DNA of 64,000 nt from Vreelandella lionensis (GTDB lineage Bacteria > Pseudomonadota > Gammaproteobacteria > Pseudomonadales > Halomonadaceae): contig NZ_MWVI01000089.1 in NCBI RefSeq assembly GCF_002087295.1, positions 52,585 through 116,584 of the forward strand, read 5' to 3'. The position numbers were made by a program, and so were the translations under genes. The notes beneath the pieces are model-generated. The model saw only the letters and a program-made list of their open reading frames with translations. It was not told where the DNA came from and searched no databases. The stretch's first letter is position 1; each line of letters starts with the position of its first letter. Below, piece by piece: positions 1 through 10,749 of this stretch.

Positions 1-1102
1 ACCACTCGCGGTCTTCAGCCGTCGGCGCTTCGCAAATACGCTTAATATCCATGAAGATGGCAAACCCCAGCGCGTAGGGATTAAGGCCACTATAATAAGG
101 GCTATCAAACCCTGGCTGGTTGATCACCGCCGCGTGCGACTGTAAGAACTCCAGCATTAGTCCCTCATCTACTTTGCCCTCATCGTAAAGCCGGTTCATC
201 AGCGTGTAGTGCCAAAAACAGGCCCACCCTTCGTTCATCACTTGGGTTTGCCGTTGAGGATAGAAGTATTGAGCCAGCTTGCGCACGATACGCACAATCT
301 CACGCTGCCAAGGCGCCAGCAACGGTGCGTTCTTCTCGATAAAATAGAGCAAGTTTTCTTGTGGTTCTGAGGGGTAGCAGCCGCCGCTATGCAGGCCTAG
401 CGGGTCATCATCGCTGTGCAAGCTTCCCGGTAGAGGCGCCATCCCGGCAGGTGGCTCAGGAATGGTGCGCCATAACATATTGACCTGTGTCTGCAGGTAC
501 GCTTCACGCTCATCCTGACGTTTGGCCTCTTCCTCGGCCGAGATAGGCGATGGCCGCTTGTAGCGATCAACGCCGTAGTTTTGTAGCGCGTGGCACGCAT
601 CCAGCAACTGCTCAACCGCATGCACGCCGTGACGCTCTTCGCACTGGGCAATGTATTTACGGGCAAACACCAAATAGTCGACGATAGATTCCGCATCTGT
701 CCAGGTGCGAAACAGATAGTTACCTTTGAAAAAAGAGTTATGGCCATAGCAGGCGTGGGCAATCACCAACACCTGCATCATCAGGGTGTTTTCCTCCATC
801 AGGTACGCAATGCAGGGGTTGGAGTTAATCACCAGCTCATAGGCAAGCCCCATCTGCCCTCGTTTGTAGGCCTGCTCCACAGAGAGAAATTGCTTACCAA
901 ACGACCAGTGATGGTAGCCCACTGGCATGCCAACGCTGGCGTAGGCATCCATCATTTGCTCGGTGGTAATCAGCTCGATTTGATTGGGATAGGTATCCAG
1001 CCGATACTCATCGGCGAGCCTGGCGAGCTCCTCATCAAAACGCTCCAGTACGCTGAAATTCCAGTCAGAACCGGTCGCTATAGGCTTGCGGGTTACACTC
1101 AT
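1..1102 (-). CDS. SpoVR family protein (YcgB-like), 3' end cut by window
   Basis: The frame is open from the ATG at 1102 to the left edge, giving about the first 367 residues of a protein that is usually about 500 residues long. The conserved SpoVR text is clear, including a WSFGKQF segment, the ELVINSNPCIAYLMEENT core and the NEGWACFWHY segment near the cut. SpoVR proteins are cytoplasmic and of unknown biochemical function; in gammaproteobacteria they are co-conserved with PrkA kinase and YeaH and belong to the stationary-phase/nitrogen-starvation response. The gene starts 20 bases after the yeaH stop, so it is the third gene of a yeaG-yeaH-spoVR operon. The start is preceded by a GAG-rich Shine-Dalgarno stretch. 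The C-terminus is outside the window. Confidence 0.93.
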   Translation of the reverse strand, partial: MSVTRKPIATGSDWNFSVLERFDEELARLADEYRLDTYPNQIELITTEQMMDAYASVGMPVGYHHWSFGKQFLSVEQAYKRGQMGLAYELVINSNPCIAYLMEENTLMMQVLVIAHACYGHNSFFKGNYLFRTWTDAESIVDYLVFARKYIAQCEERHGVHAVEQLLDACHALQNYGVDRYKRPSPISAEEEAKRQDEREAYLQTQVNMLWRTIPEPPAGMAPLPGSLHSDDDPLGLHSGGCYPSEPQENLLYFIEKNAPLLAPWQREIVRIVRKLAQYFYPQRQTQVMNEGWACFWHYTLMNRLYDEGKVDEGLMLEFLQSHAAVINQPGFDSPYYSGLNPYALGFAIFMDIKRICEAPTAEDREW

Positions 1103-1122
1103 GGCGCACTCCTCAACTCGCA

Positions 1123-2412
1123 CTACCGCTCTTGGCTCAAGCGGCGCTTAAACAGCTCACGGAAAACCGGGTAAATATCGCCAGCCTCGACAATCTGGCG
1201 CATGGCAAACCGCTCGGGAAACTGGGTAGCTACCGCTTCGTACTCGTGCCATAGCGACTGGTGGTCATGGGGGGTGATCTCCACATAGGCGTAGTACTGC
1301 AGCTGGGGCATCAGTTGTTTTACCAGCAGGTCGCGACAGACATTGGAGTCGTCGTCCCAGTTGTCGCCATCGGATGCCTGAGCTACGTAGAGGTTCCATT
1401 GCCCGGCGGGGTAGCGTTTTTCAATGATCTTATTGACCAAATTCAGCGCGCTGGAAACGATGGTGCCGCCGGTTTCTCGGGAGTAGAAAAACTCCTCCTC
1501 ATTAACTTCCCTGGCGGCGGTATGGTGGCGCACAAACACCAGCTCCACTTTCTCGTAGTGCTTTTCTAAAAAGAGTTAAAGCAGTAAGAAAAAGCGCTTA
1601 GCAATGTCTTTATGGTTTTGGGTCATGGAGCCCGACACATCCATCACGCAGAACATCACCGCTTGGCTAGAAGGCTGCGGTTGAGCGGCCAGTTGGTGGT
1701 AGCGCAGGTCGTAGGTATCGATAAACGGTACCGCCTCAATACGCCTCTCCAGCCGCTCAATCTCCGCTTTCAGCTCTACGATGCGTGCTGGGTTTCGCAA
1801 TACCGGATCTTTGCGCTCTTCTGCCGCTAACGCTTCCTGGGCCTCCTTCAGGGCGCGTTTAATCGGCGCGCGCATGGCAATACGTCGTGCGTAGGCCTCC
1901 CGCATCGAGCGGGTAATGCTAATGCGTGAGGGCACGCCATCCCGCGCAAGGCCTGCACGCACCATTTTGATCTCTTCCAGCGACTTGAGCGGCTTGCGCT
2001 GCAAATGGGGCAGCTCCAAGCCGTCGAACACAAACTCCAAGAACTCTTCACGGCTGAGGGTGAAGGCAAACTCGTCGTTTCCCTCCCCCTGGTTGGAGGC
2101 GCCGCCCTCGCCCGCACCATTACCGCCCCCCTGGCCCGCCGGGCGACGAATCTTATCCCCCTCCAGAAACTCCTTATTACCCGGCGAGACGCTATTGCGC
2201 GCCCCGCCCGGCCCGTGCTGAAACACGGGCTCTGAAATGTCCTTGGCAGGAATCGAAATTTTCTCGCCACGCTCCATGTCGGTGATGGAGCGGCGGTTGA
2301 CCGCCTCCTCCACCGAGCGCTTGATGTGCTTGCGATAACGCTCCAAGAAGCGCTGCCGATTGACCGCGCTCTTGTGCTTAGCGTTAGGTCTGCGATCAAT
2401 AAAGTAGGTCAT
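1123..2412 (-). CDS. yeaH: YeaH/DUF444 (UPF0229) von Willebrand-like protein, interrupted by an in-frame TAA
   Basis: This is the YeaH partner of the PrkA kinase. The reading frame matches the family from [10 protein letters not shown] at the start to [10 protein letters not shown] at the end, about 429 codons, close to the E. coli protein. A vWA-like MIDAS motif DVSGSM lies at residues 258-263. A TAA at 1576-1578 interrupts the frame where the family has Tyr in a LLYLFL segment; the same frame continues immediately with [19 protein letters not shown], so no shift is involved. One base change (TAC or TAT to TAA) explains it, which makes a sequence error more likely than a true pseudogene. It lies between yeaG (71-base gap holding two hairpins) and spoVR. 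Confidence 0.9.
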
Positions 2413-2437
2413 TCGACCTCCTCAACACCTCGATCTT

Positions 2438-2484
2438 GAGCGCCGACTCTTGGCGCTCTTGTATGCGGGCCAACAGCGGCCCGC
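2438..2484 (-). other. Two adjacent stem-loops in the yeaG-yeaH intergenic gap
   Basis: Two perfect 7-bp stems occur back to back: GCGGGCC (2465-2471) with GGCCCGC (2478-2484), the latter touching the yeaG stop codon, and GAGCGCC (2438-2444) with GGCGCTC (2452-2458). Neither is followed by a T-run on the minus strand, so they look like mRNA processing or stability elements, or attenuators, rather than factor-independent terminators. They could set yeaG above yeaH in expression; that is an inference. Confidence 0.5.
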
Positions 2485-4408
2485 TACTGAGACTTCCGCA
2501 CGCGCAGGTACCATTCGGAGAGCAGGCGCACCTGTTTTTCGGTATAGCCACGGTCCACCATGCGCGCCACGAAATCCTCGTGCTTTTTCTGATCCGACTT
2601 CGACGCTTTGGCATTGAACGAGATCACCGGCAACAGCTCTTCGGTGTTGGCAAACATCTTGTGTTCGATGACGCCTTTCAGCTTCTCATACGACTGCCAG
2701 CTAGGGTTCATACCGTTGTTTTGCGCCCGCGCCCGCAGCACAAAGTTCACTACTTCATGGCGGAAGTCTTTCGGGTTGGAGATACCTGCCGGCTTCTCGA
2801 TCTTCTCAAGCTCCTCGTTCAGCGACTGGCGATTAAGCAGCTCACCGGTTTCGGGGTCACGGTACTCCTGATCCTGGATCCAGAAGTCAGCATAGGTCAC
2901 ATAGCGGTCGAAGATGTTTTGGCCGTACTCGCTGTAGGACTCGAGATAAGCGGTTTGAATCTCCTTGCCGATAAAGTCCACATAGCGCGGGGCCAGAAAC
3001 TCTTTGATAAAGCCCAGATAGCGCTCGAACACCTCGGAAGGCAGCTGCTCGCGCTCCAGCGCCTGCTCCAACACGTACAGCAGGTGCACCGGGTTGGCTG
3101 CGACTTCGGTACTGTCGAAGTTGAACACCTTCGAGAGAATTTTGAACGCAAAGCGGGTAGAGAGCCCTTGCATACCTTCATCGACCCCAGCTGCATCGCG
3201 GTACTCTTGAATCGAATTTGGCGCGTGGGTCGGTGTCTTTTAAATTCTCACCGTCATACACCCGCATTTTTGAGTAGATACTGGAGTTCTCCGGTACTTT
3301 AAGCCGCGACAGCACCGAGAACTGCGCCAGCATGCGCAGCGTATCTGGCGCGCAGGGCGCTGCATTCAGCGAGGAGTCCTCCAACAGTTTCTGATAAATC
3401 TTGATCTCTTCCGACACCCGCAGGCAGTAAGGCACCTTGACGATATAGACGCGGTCCAGGAAGGCCTCGTTGTTACGGTTATTGCGGAACGCCTGCCACT
3501 CAGATTCATTCGAGTGAGCCAGAATGACGCCGTCAAAGGGAATCGCGCCCATGCCTTCCGTGGGGTTGTAGTTACCCTCCTGGGTGGCGGTAAGCAGCGG
3601 GTGGAGCACCTTGATGGGTGCCTTGAACATCTCCACGAACTCCATCAGACCCTGGTTGGCGCGGCACAGCCCGCCAGAGAAGCTGTAGGCATCCGGATCG
3701 TCTTGGGAGTAAAGCTCCAGCTGACGAATATCGACTTTGCCGACCAGTGACGAGATATCCTGGTTGTTCTCGTCCCCCGGCTCAGTTTTGGAAATGGCAA
3801 TTTGATTCAGCCGCGATGGGTAGAGGCGCACCACCCGGAACTGGGAAATATCACCACCGTACTCTTTTAAGCGTTTAGCCGCCCAGGGCGACATCACGCT
3901 GCGCAGGTAGCGCCCGGGAATGCCGTACTCTTTCTCCAGCAGTTCCCCATCCTCCTCGGGGGAGAAGAGCCCTAAAGGAGACTCATAAACAGGCGAGCCT
4001 TTAATGGCGTAGAAAGGGATACGCTCCATTAACAGCTTCAAGCGCTCGGCCAGTGACGATTTACCGCCACCGACCGGCCCCAGTAGATAAAGAATCTGCT
4101 TGCGCTCTTCCAAGCCTTGGGCCGCGTGGCGGAAGTACGCCACGATTTGCTCAATGGCTTCTTCCATCCCATGAAACTCGGCGAAAGCGGGATAGCGGCG
4201 GATCACCTTATTCGAGAAAATACGTGATAGACGCGGGTCTTTCGCCGTGTCGATCACTTCAGGCTCGCCTATCGCTTCCAGCATGCGCTCGGCGGCGCTG
4301 GCATAAACCTTGGGGTCACGGCGACAAAGCGCCAAGTACTCCTCAAGGCTCATGTCCTCTTGCTTGAACGCGGGCAAATCGGTCTTGAACGTGATCAAAG
4401 ATGCTCAT
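2484..4408 (-). CDS. yeaG: PrkA-type serine protein kinase YeaG, two frameshifts
   Basis: PrkA/YeaG proteins are AAA+-like serine kinases of stationary phase and nitrogen starvation. The sequence matches along about 640 residues: Walker A GPVGGGKSS near residue 110, the KTEPGDENNQDISSLVGKVD core, and the C-terminal PrkA domain ending EWYLRVRKSQ. The true start appears to be the ATG at 4408 (MSIFDH, preceded by CAGGAG), because YeaG proteins begin this way; a one-base insertion near 4365 shifts this N-terminus out of the main frame. A second one-base insertion near 3210-3218 separates the kinase core from the C-terminal part, which continues as GVDEGMQGLSTRFAFKIL. Both lesions look like sequence errors. 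It is the first gene of the yeaG-yeaH-spoVR operon. Confidence 0.93.
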
Positions 4409-4610
4409 GGAACTCTCCTGTGGCCCATCCCCAGCAGCAACCGCCCAGCCAGATCCCTTAAGCGGCGTGCAATTCGAGGTGTCGCTCTATCAGCGTAGTC
4501 AGCATTAGCAAAAAGTGATGACTAAACCTTCAACGCAGCGCTGTTAACGATATGAGCACAGCAACAGGGGTTTAGTTGCGTGAAATGTTGTGGCAACTCC
4601 ACAACGCAAC

Positions 4611-4632
4611 GCGCCGCCTGAGAAGGCGGCGC
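4611..4632 (-). terminator. Hairpin downstream of the threonine aldolase gene
   Basis: An 8-bp GC stem, GCGCCGCC (4611-4618) with GGCGGCGC (4625-4632) and a 6-base loop, lies about 40 bases past the ltaE stop on the minus strand. No clear T-run follows, so its role as a terminator is likely but not certain. Confidence 0.5.
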
Positions 4633-4674
4633 TTGAGAGCTTAACGTCAGAGCAGTTTTTAGCGGCGGTATTGT

Positions 4675-5726
4675 TCAAGCACGAACGTCAAGCACGGCTT
4701 TCACATCTGCCAACAGCTGGTCCAACAATTCAACGGTAGTGTTCCAGGCGCAGACAAACCGTGCCCCGCCTGCACCAATAAAGGTGTAGAAGGTCCACCC
4801 TTTGGCTTTCAACGCTCGATAGCGTGAGGAGGTAATTCAACGAACACACTGTTGGCCTGGGTGGGGAACATCAGCGACACGCCGGGCAGCGCTTGTAGCC
4901 CTTCCGATAAGTAGCGCGCCATGGCATTGGCATGTTCGGCATTCGTCAGCCAAGCACCGCTTTCCAAAAGGCCTAGCCAGGGCGCTGATATATAGCGCAT
5001 TTTTGACGCCAGCTGTCCCGCCTGCTTACAGCGATAAGAGAAATCTTCCGCCAGCTCACGGTTGAAGAACAGAATTGCCTCGCCAAATGCCAAGCCATTT
5101 TTGGTGCCTGAGAAACACAGCGCATCGACACCGACCTGCCAGGTCAACTCTGCGGGCGAGGCGTTCAAGCTGGCACAAGCGTTGGCAAACCGTGCTCCGT
5201 CCATGTGTAAGCGCAGGTCGTGTTTATCCGCCGTGGCGCGAATGGCCAGCAGCTCTTCGCGGGAGTAAACAGTGCCCACTTCGGTGGCTTGAGTGAGCGA
5301 TACCACCTTCGGTTTCGGGTAGTGGATATCGCTGCGCTTGGTCACTAGCGCTTCAATCCCTTGCGGCGTGAGTTTGCCGTTCGCTCCCGGCGAGGTCAGC
5401 AGCTTGGCACCGTTGGAGCAAAACTCCGGCCCACCACACTCATCGGTTTCAATATGCGCCAGCTCATGGCAAATCACGCTATGGTAGCTGCGCCCCATCG
5501 CGGAGAGCGCCAGTGAGTTGGCTGCAGTGCCGTTGAACACGAAAAATACGTCGCAATCGTAGTCGAACATTTCACGAAAACGGTCGGCGGCACGGGCGGT
5601 CCAGCGGTCGTTGCCGTAGGCTAAATCATCGGCCTGATTGGCTTCGAGTAAGTACTGCATCGCCTCCGGGCAGATACCGGAGGTGTTGTCACTGGCTAAA
5701 AATCGTGGGGTACACTCCGAGGGCAT
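4675..5726 (-). CDS. ltaE: Low-specificity L-threonine aldolase, one frameshift near the C-terminus
   Basis: A PLP-dependent fold-type I enzyme that cleaves L-threonine or allo-threonine to glycine and acetaldehyde in the cytoplasm. The N-terminal SDNTSGICPEAMQYLLEAN, the HMDGARFANA segment and the PLP-lysine motif FSGTKNG (near residue 205) are present. The open frame stops at 4809, but a one-base deletion near 4817 accounts for this: the shifted frame continues LKAKGWTFYTFIGAGGARF and ends at a TGA at 4675-4677, restoring the usual length of about 350 residues. It lies alone between yeaG and the FadH-like gene, on the same strand as both. The lesion sits where one C is missing, typical of a sequencing indel. 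Confidence 0.9.
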
Positions 5727-5866
5727 GACGATAATCCTTTTGTCTGACGGTCGTGCGGCGCAGGCTGGGTGCCACCCGCGCCTTAAATCCCTAACGTGGC
5801 TTAGTAGTTAGGGTGATCCATCAGTCTATCGCCATTTTAGCGTTAACGTCACGCCCCCTATACGCG

Positions 5867-7889
5867 TTACAGCGAGGCCGCCAGCCGAGTCCCTTGATCA
5901 ATAGCGCGCTTGGCATCCAATTCGGCCGCTTCATCTGCGCCGCCAATCACATGCACACGGCTACCCGCTTGGGCCAGCGGCGAAATCAAGTCGCGTACCG
6001 ACTCTTGGCCTGCGCACACCACAATGGTGTCCACCTCGACCACCTGCTCTTGCCCTTCGCGGCGGATGTGTAAGCCTGCATCGTCGATGCGCACATACTC
6101 GCAGCCGGTCAGTGTTTCTACGCCACGCTGCTTTAACGAGGCGCGATGCACCCACCCCGTGGTTTTACCCAGGTTTTTGCCTGGCTTAGAGCTTTTTCGC
6201 TGCAGCATCACAATGCTGCGCGGTGAACGTGGCGGCTGCGGCGCTTTTAAGCCGCCCCGTTCGCCCACTGCTAAATCCACACCCCACTCATCGCACCATG
6301 CGGCCACCTCCATGGCGGGGCGCCCCCCGTGGGAAAGCAGCTCCGAAACATCAAAACCAATGCCGCCTGCCCCAATCACCGCTACACGCTTGCCTACTTG
6401 TTCAGGCTGTTCAATGGCGTCTGCATAGCTCAGCACGCTGGGGTGGTCTGCCCCGGGTAGCGCCAGTTCACGGGGCACCACCCCCGTGGCAATCACGATC
6501 TCCTCAAAATTCGCCAGGGCATCTACAGTGGCTTCGGTGTTTAAGCGCACGTCCACCGCATGCTTTTCGAGCATGACGCGGAAGTAGCGTAGTGTTTCGT
6601 TAAACTCTTCTTTACCGGGGATTTTACGGGCGTAATTGAACTGCCCGCCCAGCTCGCTGCGCCGCTCAAAGAGCACCACGGCATGCCCACGACTGGCCCG
6701 CCGCTACTGCTGTGGCAAGCCCCGCTGGGCCGCCGCCTACCACCGCTACCCGCTTAGGTGTTTGCGCAGGCGCCAGGGTGATCTCGGTTTCGTGGCAGGC
6801 ACGGGGGTTGACCAAGCAGGAAGTCAGCTTGCCCATAAAGGTGTGATCCAAGCAGGCCTGGTTACAGGCGATGCAGGTATTGATCTCCTTCGCCAAGCCC
6901 GCCTCGGCTTTACGCACCCACTCGGGGTCAGCCAAAAACGGACGCGCCATCGACACCATATCCGCATGGCCGTCTGCCAGTACCCGCTCGGCCACCTCCG
7001 GCATATTGATGCGGTTGGTGGTAATCAGCGGAATCGACAGCGCCGCGCGAATGCGGCGGGTGACTTCAGTAAACGCCGCCCGTGGCACGCTGGTGACAAT
7101 GGTGGGCACCCGCGCCTCGTGCCAGCCAATGCCGGTATTGATGACGTTCGCGCCAGCGGCTTCAATGGCCTGGCCCAGTTGAACTACCTCTTCCCAAGAA
7201 CTGCCCTCTTCCACCAGATCGATCATCGAGAGGCGGAAGATCAGCAGGAAGCGCTCGCCAACGGCTTGGCGAATACGCTTGACGATCTCGACAGGGAAAC
7301 GCATACGCCGCTCAAAATCGCCGCCCCAGTCGTCGTCACGCTGGTTGGTGCGGCGGCAAATAAACTGGTTGATCAAATAGCCTTCCGAGCCCATCACCTC
7401 AACGCCGTCGTAGCCCGCCTGCTGGGCGAGCGTAGCGCAGCGAACATAGTCGGCAATCTGCTGCTCTACCTCTTCACTGGAGAGCGCTCGGGGGGTGAAC
7501 GGGTTGATGGGGGCTTGCAGCGCCGAGGGGCCCACCAGCTCTGGTGAGTAAGCGTAGCGTCCGGCGTGCAAAATTTGCATGCACAGGTGCCCACCGGCTG
7601 CATGTACCGCGTCGACAACGTGGCGGTGCTCCGCCACTTGAGACTCCTCTGTCAGCGCATTGGCACCTTGAAATACCGCCCCTTCGGCATTGGGCGCAAT
7701 GCCACCCGTCACAATCAAGCTGACCCCTGCACGCGCGCGCTCTGCATAGAACGCTGCCAAGCGCTCAAAGCCATTCGGCGCTTCTTCTAAATTGGTGTGC
7801 ATGGACCCCATCAATACGCGGTTAGGCAGCGTTAAATGCCCCACGGTTAATGGACGAAATAGGTGCGGATAAGCTGGCGCTTGGTGCAT
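5867..7889 (-). CDS. fadH: 2,4-dienoyl-CoA reductase-type flavo-iron-sulfur oxidoreductase, one frameshift
   Basis: Old-yellow-enzyme barrel plus NAD(P)/FAD domain, about 675 residues in total, the size of FadH, which uses NADPH to reduce 2,4-dienoyl-CoA during oxidation of unsaturated fatty acids. Residues 1-330 form the TIM barrel (MGSMHTNLEE; HAGRYAYSPELVGPSAL). The 4Fe-4S ligands follow as a CIACNQAC cluster plus two later Cys, then a Rossmann GGGPAGLATA. The frame then breaks near 6675 and resumes one frame over as LFERRSELGGQFNYA, with a second GxGGIGFD dinucleotide motif. The break is a single-base indel. ATG at 7889 is preferred; a GTG one codon upstream follows AAGGAG even more closely. 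The exact substrate cannot be proven from sequence; it could act on other enoyl substrates. Confidence 0.85.
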
Positions 7890-8107
7890 CACGGCGCTCC
7901 TTCACTGTTATTAGTACGGCGGGCGTTCAATGGCTTGCCACTCATATTCAAACAAGCGTATGACATAGCACTGGCTACGTACAGACTTTTACCACGCAAC
8001 TGTATCGCCTTTTTATCCAGACGATGGTCGCTATATCGACCACTTTCCCCCTTGCCCCTAGAGGCAAAGCGCGTCACATTAACCGGCTAACGATAAGGGA
8101 ATGTGCT

Positions 8108-9025
8108 ATGCCATTGATTTACTTTTTACCGCCGCTGGCCACCGTGCTGATTTGGTCCGGCAATATGACCATCAATCAGCTCTCGGTAGGCGCCATCGCT
8201 CCCAGCAGTATCGCGTTTTTGCGCTGGCTGCTCGCCCTCGCAGTCATGACGCCCTTTGTGCTGCCGGCCGTACTGCGTCACAAAGATGAGATCGTGCGTA
8301 ACTGGCCAAAGCTAGCTCTGCTAGGGCTTTTAGGGATGGGGCTATGGCAGGGGCTGGCTTATGTCGCCGCTGAAACTACCACCGCCACCAATATGGGCAT
8401 TCTTGCAGCAATGGTGCCGCTGCTCACGGTGCTATTGAGCGCGCTAATTTTGAAGGAACCACCTACATTAGGCGGTGTCGTAGGCGGCGTGCTCGCCTTT
8501 ATTGGCGTCACTGTGCTGCTTGGCCGCGGCAACCCGCTTTCCCTGCTGCAATTACAGGTGGCCCAGGGCGATGCGCTGATGGTCGTTGCTGCTACCTGCT
8601 ACGCGCTTTATGGCGTGATGCTCAAGCGCTGGTCGATGAACCTGCCGCCATGGGTGATGCTCTATGCCCAGGTCTGCTTTGCCGTGCTGTTCCTGCTGCC
8701 ACCCTACTTGATGGGCCCCATGACGCCGGTAGATGGACAAAACATCTGGCTGATCTTGTACGCAGGCATTCCTGCTTCCGTTATTACCACGTTCTTGTGG
8801 ATGCGAGCGGTCCGTCAAATCGGCGCTAACCAGGCGAGTATCTTTATCAACCTGATGCCGCTATTTAGCGCGCTGATTGCCATGGCGTTACTGGGTGAAC
8901 AGGTATCGGGGTTCCACTTTATGGGTGGGCTGTTAATCCTTGCCGGGGTGATCATGGCGCAAACGCTGACACGTCCGTTGGTACGCGCGGCAGCCGCCCG
9001 TAAAACGCAAAGCGTACAGCAGTGA
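8108..9025 (+). CDS. EamA/DMT-family transporter
   Basis: About 305 residues with ten hydrophobic segments arranged as two EamA repeats, typical of RhaT/YdcZ-like exporters of amino acids or other metabolites in the inner membrane. Characteristic pieces are PSSIAFLRWLLA near the start and ASIFINLMPLFSALIA near the end. The ATG at 8108 is chosen because it follows AAGGGA at a good distance and starts the first membrane segment. It is divergent from the FadH-like gene, sharing an upstream region of about 220 bases. The substrate is not predictable. Confidence 0.88.
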   Translation: MPLIYFLPPLATVLIWSGNMTINQLSVGAIAPSSIAFLRWLLALAVMTPFVLPAVLRHKDEIVRNWPKLALLGLLGMGLWQGLAYVAAETTTATNMGILAAMVPLLTVLLSALILKEPPTLGGVVGGVLAFIGVTVLLGRGNPLSLLQLQVAQGDALMVVAATCYALYGVMLKRWSMNLPPWVMLYAQVCFAVLFLLPPYLMGPMTPVDGQNIWLILYAGIPASVITTFLWMRAVRQIGANQASIFINLMPLFSALIAMALLGEQVSGFHFMGGLLILAGVIMAQTLTRPLVRAAAARKTQSVQQ

Positions 9026-9068
9026 TACAATAGGCCAACTTCATTTAATGAATGGGAACCCCTGACCT

Positions 9069-10637
9069 ATGTCCCTAGAAGAACTGCACCTTAATCTGCG
9101 TAACCTTACCAGCGACGACTACGAGCAGCTGAAATCGCTGATGGACGCGGTGTATCACGATATTGGTGGCGCTTGGCCTAAGCACACCATCGATAAGCTG
9201 ATCCAGGAGTTTCCCGACGGCCAGATTGCCATTGAAGACGACGGCGTACTGGTGGGCGTCGCCCTCACCGTGCAGGTGGATTACGACGAATTCTCCAACC
9301 CGCACAAGTACGACGACCTGATTGGCCATCGTGAAATTATCCTGAACGATCAGGAAGGCGATGCCATGTACGGGCTGGATGTGCTGATCCACCCGGACTA
9401 CCGTGGCTACCGCCTGGGCCGCCGCCTTTACGAAGCACGCAAAGAGCTGTGCCGCTCGCTTAACCTGCGCGCCATTCTCGCGGGCGGGAGGATTCCCGAG
9501 TACCACCAGCACGCCAGCGAGCTAACCCCGGCCCAGTACATCGACAAAGTCTCCCGTAAAGAGATTTACGACCCGATTCTATCGTTCCAACTGGCGAATG
9601 ATTTCCAGGTCAAGCGCCTACTGCGCAAGTACCTGCCGGAAGATGAGCAGTCCCGTGGCTATGCCACGCTGCTGGAGTGGAACAACATCCTGTTCGAGCC
9701 AGCAGAGAACGTGCTGGACACTCGCCCAACGCAGGTGCGAGTCGGTGCGGTGCAGTGGCAAATGCGTGAGTTCGCTTCTGTTGAAGCAGCACTTCAACAG
9801 ATTGAGTACTTCGTGGATGCGCTGTCGGATTACCAAAGCGACTTCGCCGTCTTCCCAGAGCTATTCAATGCGCCACTGATGGGTCTGCAGGATCGCGCCG
9901 CCCAGCAAGATCAACTGGGTGCTATTCGATTCCTGGCGGGCTTTACTGATCGCTTCACGAGCGAGCTGTCGCGGATGGCGGTCTCTTATAACATCAATAT
10001 CGTCGGCGGCTCGATGATCGAGGTGGGCGAAGATGACCGCCTCTACAATGTGGCCTATCTGTTCCACCGGGATGGTGAGGTAGAGAAGCAGTCAAAGCTG
10101 CATATCACACCACAAGAGCGTCGTGACTGGGTAATCGAAGGTGGCGATAATCTGCAGGTCTTTGATACCGACGCAGGCCGTGTAGGTATTCTGATCTGTT
10201 ATGACGTGGAGTTCCCAGAGCTGGGCCGCCTGCTGGCTGACCAGGATATGGATATTCTCTTCGTACCGTTCTGGACCGATACCAAAAACGGCTACCTACG
10301 GGTGCGCCACTGCGCCCAGGCACGCGCCATCGAAAATGAGTGCTACGTGGTGCTATGCGGTAGTGTCGGCAACCTGCCGTCCATCGAGAACCTGGACATT
10401 CAGTACGCGCAGTCGGCGGTGTTCACGCCATCCGACTTCGCGTTCCCCCACGATGCAGTGCTAGCCGAAACGACGCCCAACACGGAGATGATCTTCTTCT
10501 CTGATTTGGACCTAACGCGCCTGACCGTGGTGCGTGCCGAAGGCTCGGTCACCAACCTCAAAGACCGCCGTAAAGATCTGTTCAATCTGCGCTGGCGCGA
10601 CTGGTCGTGGAAGTCCGGCGGTAAGCAGGAAGACTAA
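9069..10637 (+). CDS. GNAT acetyltransferase-carbon-nitrogen hydrolase fusion
   Basis: A 522-residue two-domain protein. Residues about 1-200 form a GNAT N-acetyltransferase domain, with the acetyl-CoA loop region around HPDYRGYRLGRRLYEARKE. Residues about 225-510 form a nitrilase-superfamily domain with an intact Glu-Lys-Cys triad: Glu264 (FPELFNAPL), Lys343 (KLHITPQERR) and Cys377 (ILICYDVEFPE). The fusion is known in Pseudomonas and relatives, where its substrate is unassigned; an acyl-transfer plus amide-cleaving pair is implied. It is cytoplasmic, with no signal peptide. It is monocistronic, 43 bases after the EamA gene and ending in a strong bidirectional terminator. Confidence 0.93.
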   Translation: MSLEELHLNLRNLTSDDYEQLKSLMDAVYHDIGGAWPKHTIDKLIQEFPDGQIAIEDDGVLVGVALTVQVDYDEFSNPHKYDDLIGHREIILNDQEGDAMYGLDVLIHPDYRGYRLGRRLYEARKELCRSLNLRAILAGGRIPEYHQHASELTPAQYIDKVSRKEIYDPILSFQLANDFQVKRLLRKYLPEDEQSRGYATLLEWNNILFEPAENVLDTRPTQVRVGAVQWQMREFASVEAALQQIEYFVDALSDYQSDFAVFPELFNAPLMGLQDRAAQQDQLGAIRFLAGFTDRFTSELSRMAVSYNINIVGGSMIEVGEDDRLYNVAYLFHRDGEVEKQSKLHITPQERRDWVIEGGDNLQVFDTDAGRVGILICYDVEFPELGRLLADQDMDILFVPFWTDTKNGYLRVRHCAQARAIENECYVVLCGSVGNLPSIENLDIQYAQSAVFTPSDFAFPHDAVLAETTPNTEMIFFSDLDLTRLTVVRAEGSVTNLKDRRKDLFNLRWRDWSWKSGGKQED

Positions 10638-10669
10638 GGGCCAGTCACCCGACACGACTGCGCATAAAA

Positions 10670-10696
10670 AACGCCGCCCAAAAACCGGGCGGCGTT
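10670..10696. terminator. Bidirectional terminator
   Basis: Perfect 10-bp stem AACGCCGCCC (10670-10679) with GGGCGGCGTT (10687-10696), flanked by A-run on the left and T-run on the right. It serves the nitrilase fusion on the plus strand and the alkyltransferase-like gene on the minus strand. Confidence 0.9.
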
Positions 10697-10749
10697 TTAC
10701 CATTTACAACTCACTATTAACCGCTTACAAATCGCCATTCATCACAAAG

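Noticed and set aside
2436..3302. Long open frame of 288 codons on the plus strand
   Set aside because: It is the antisense of yeaG, with no ribosome-binding site or known motif.
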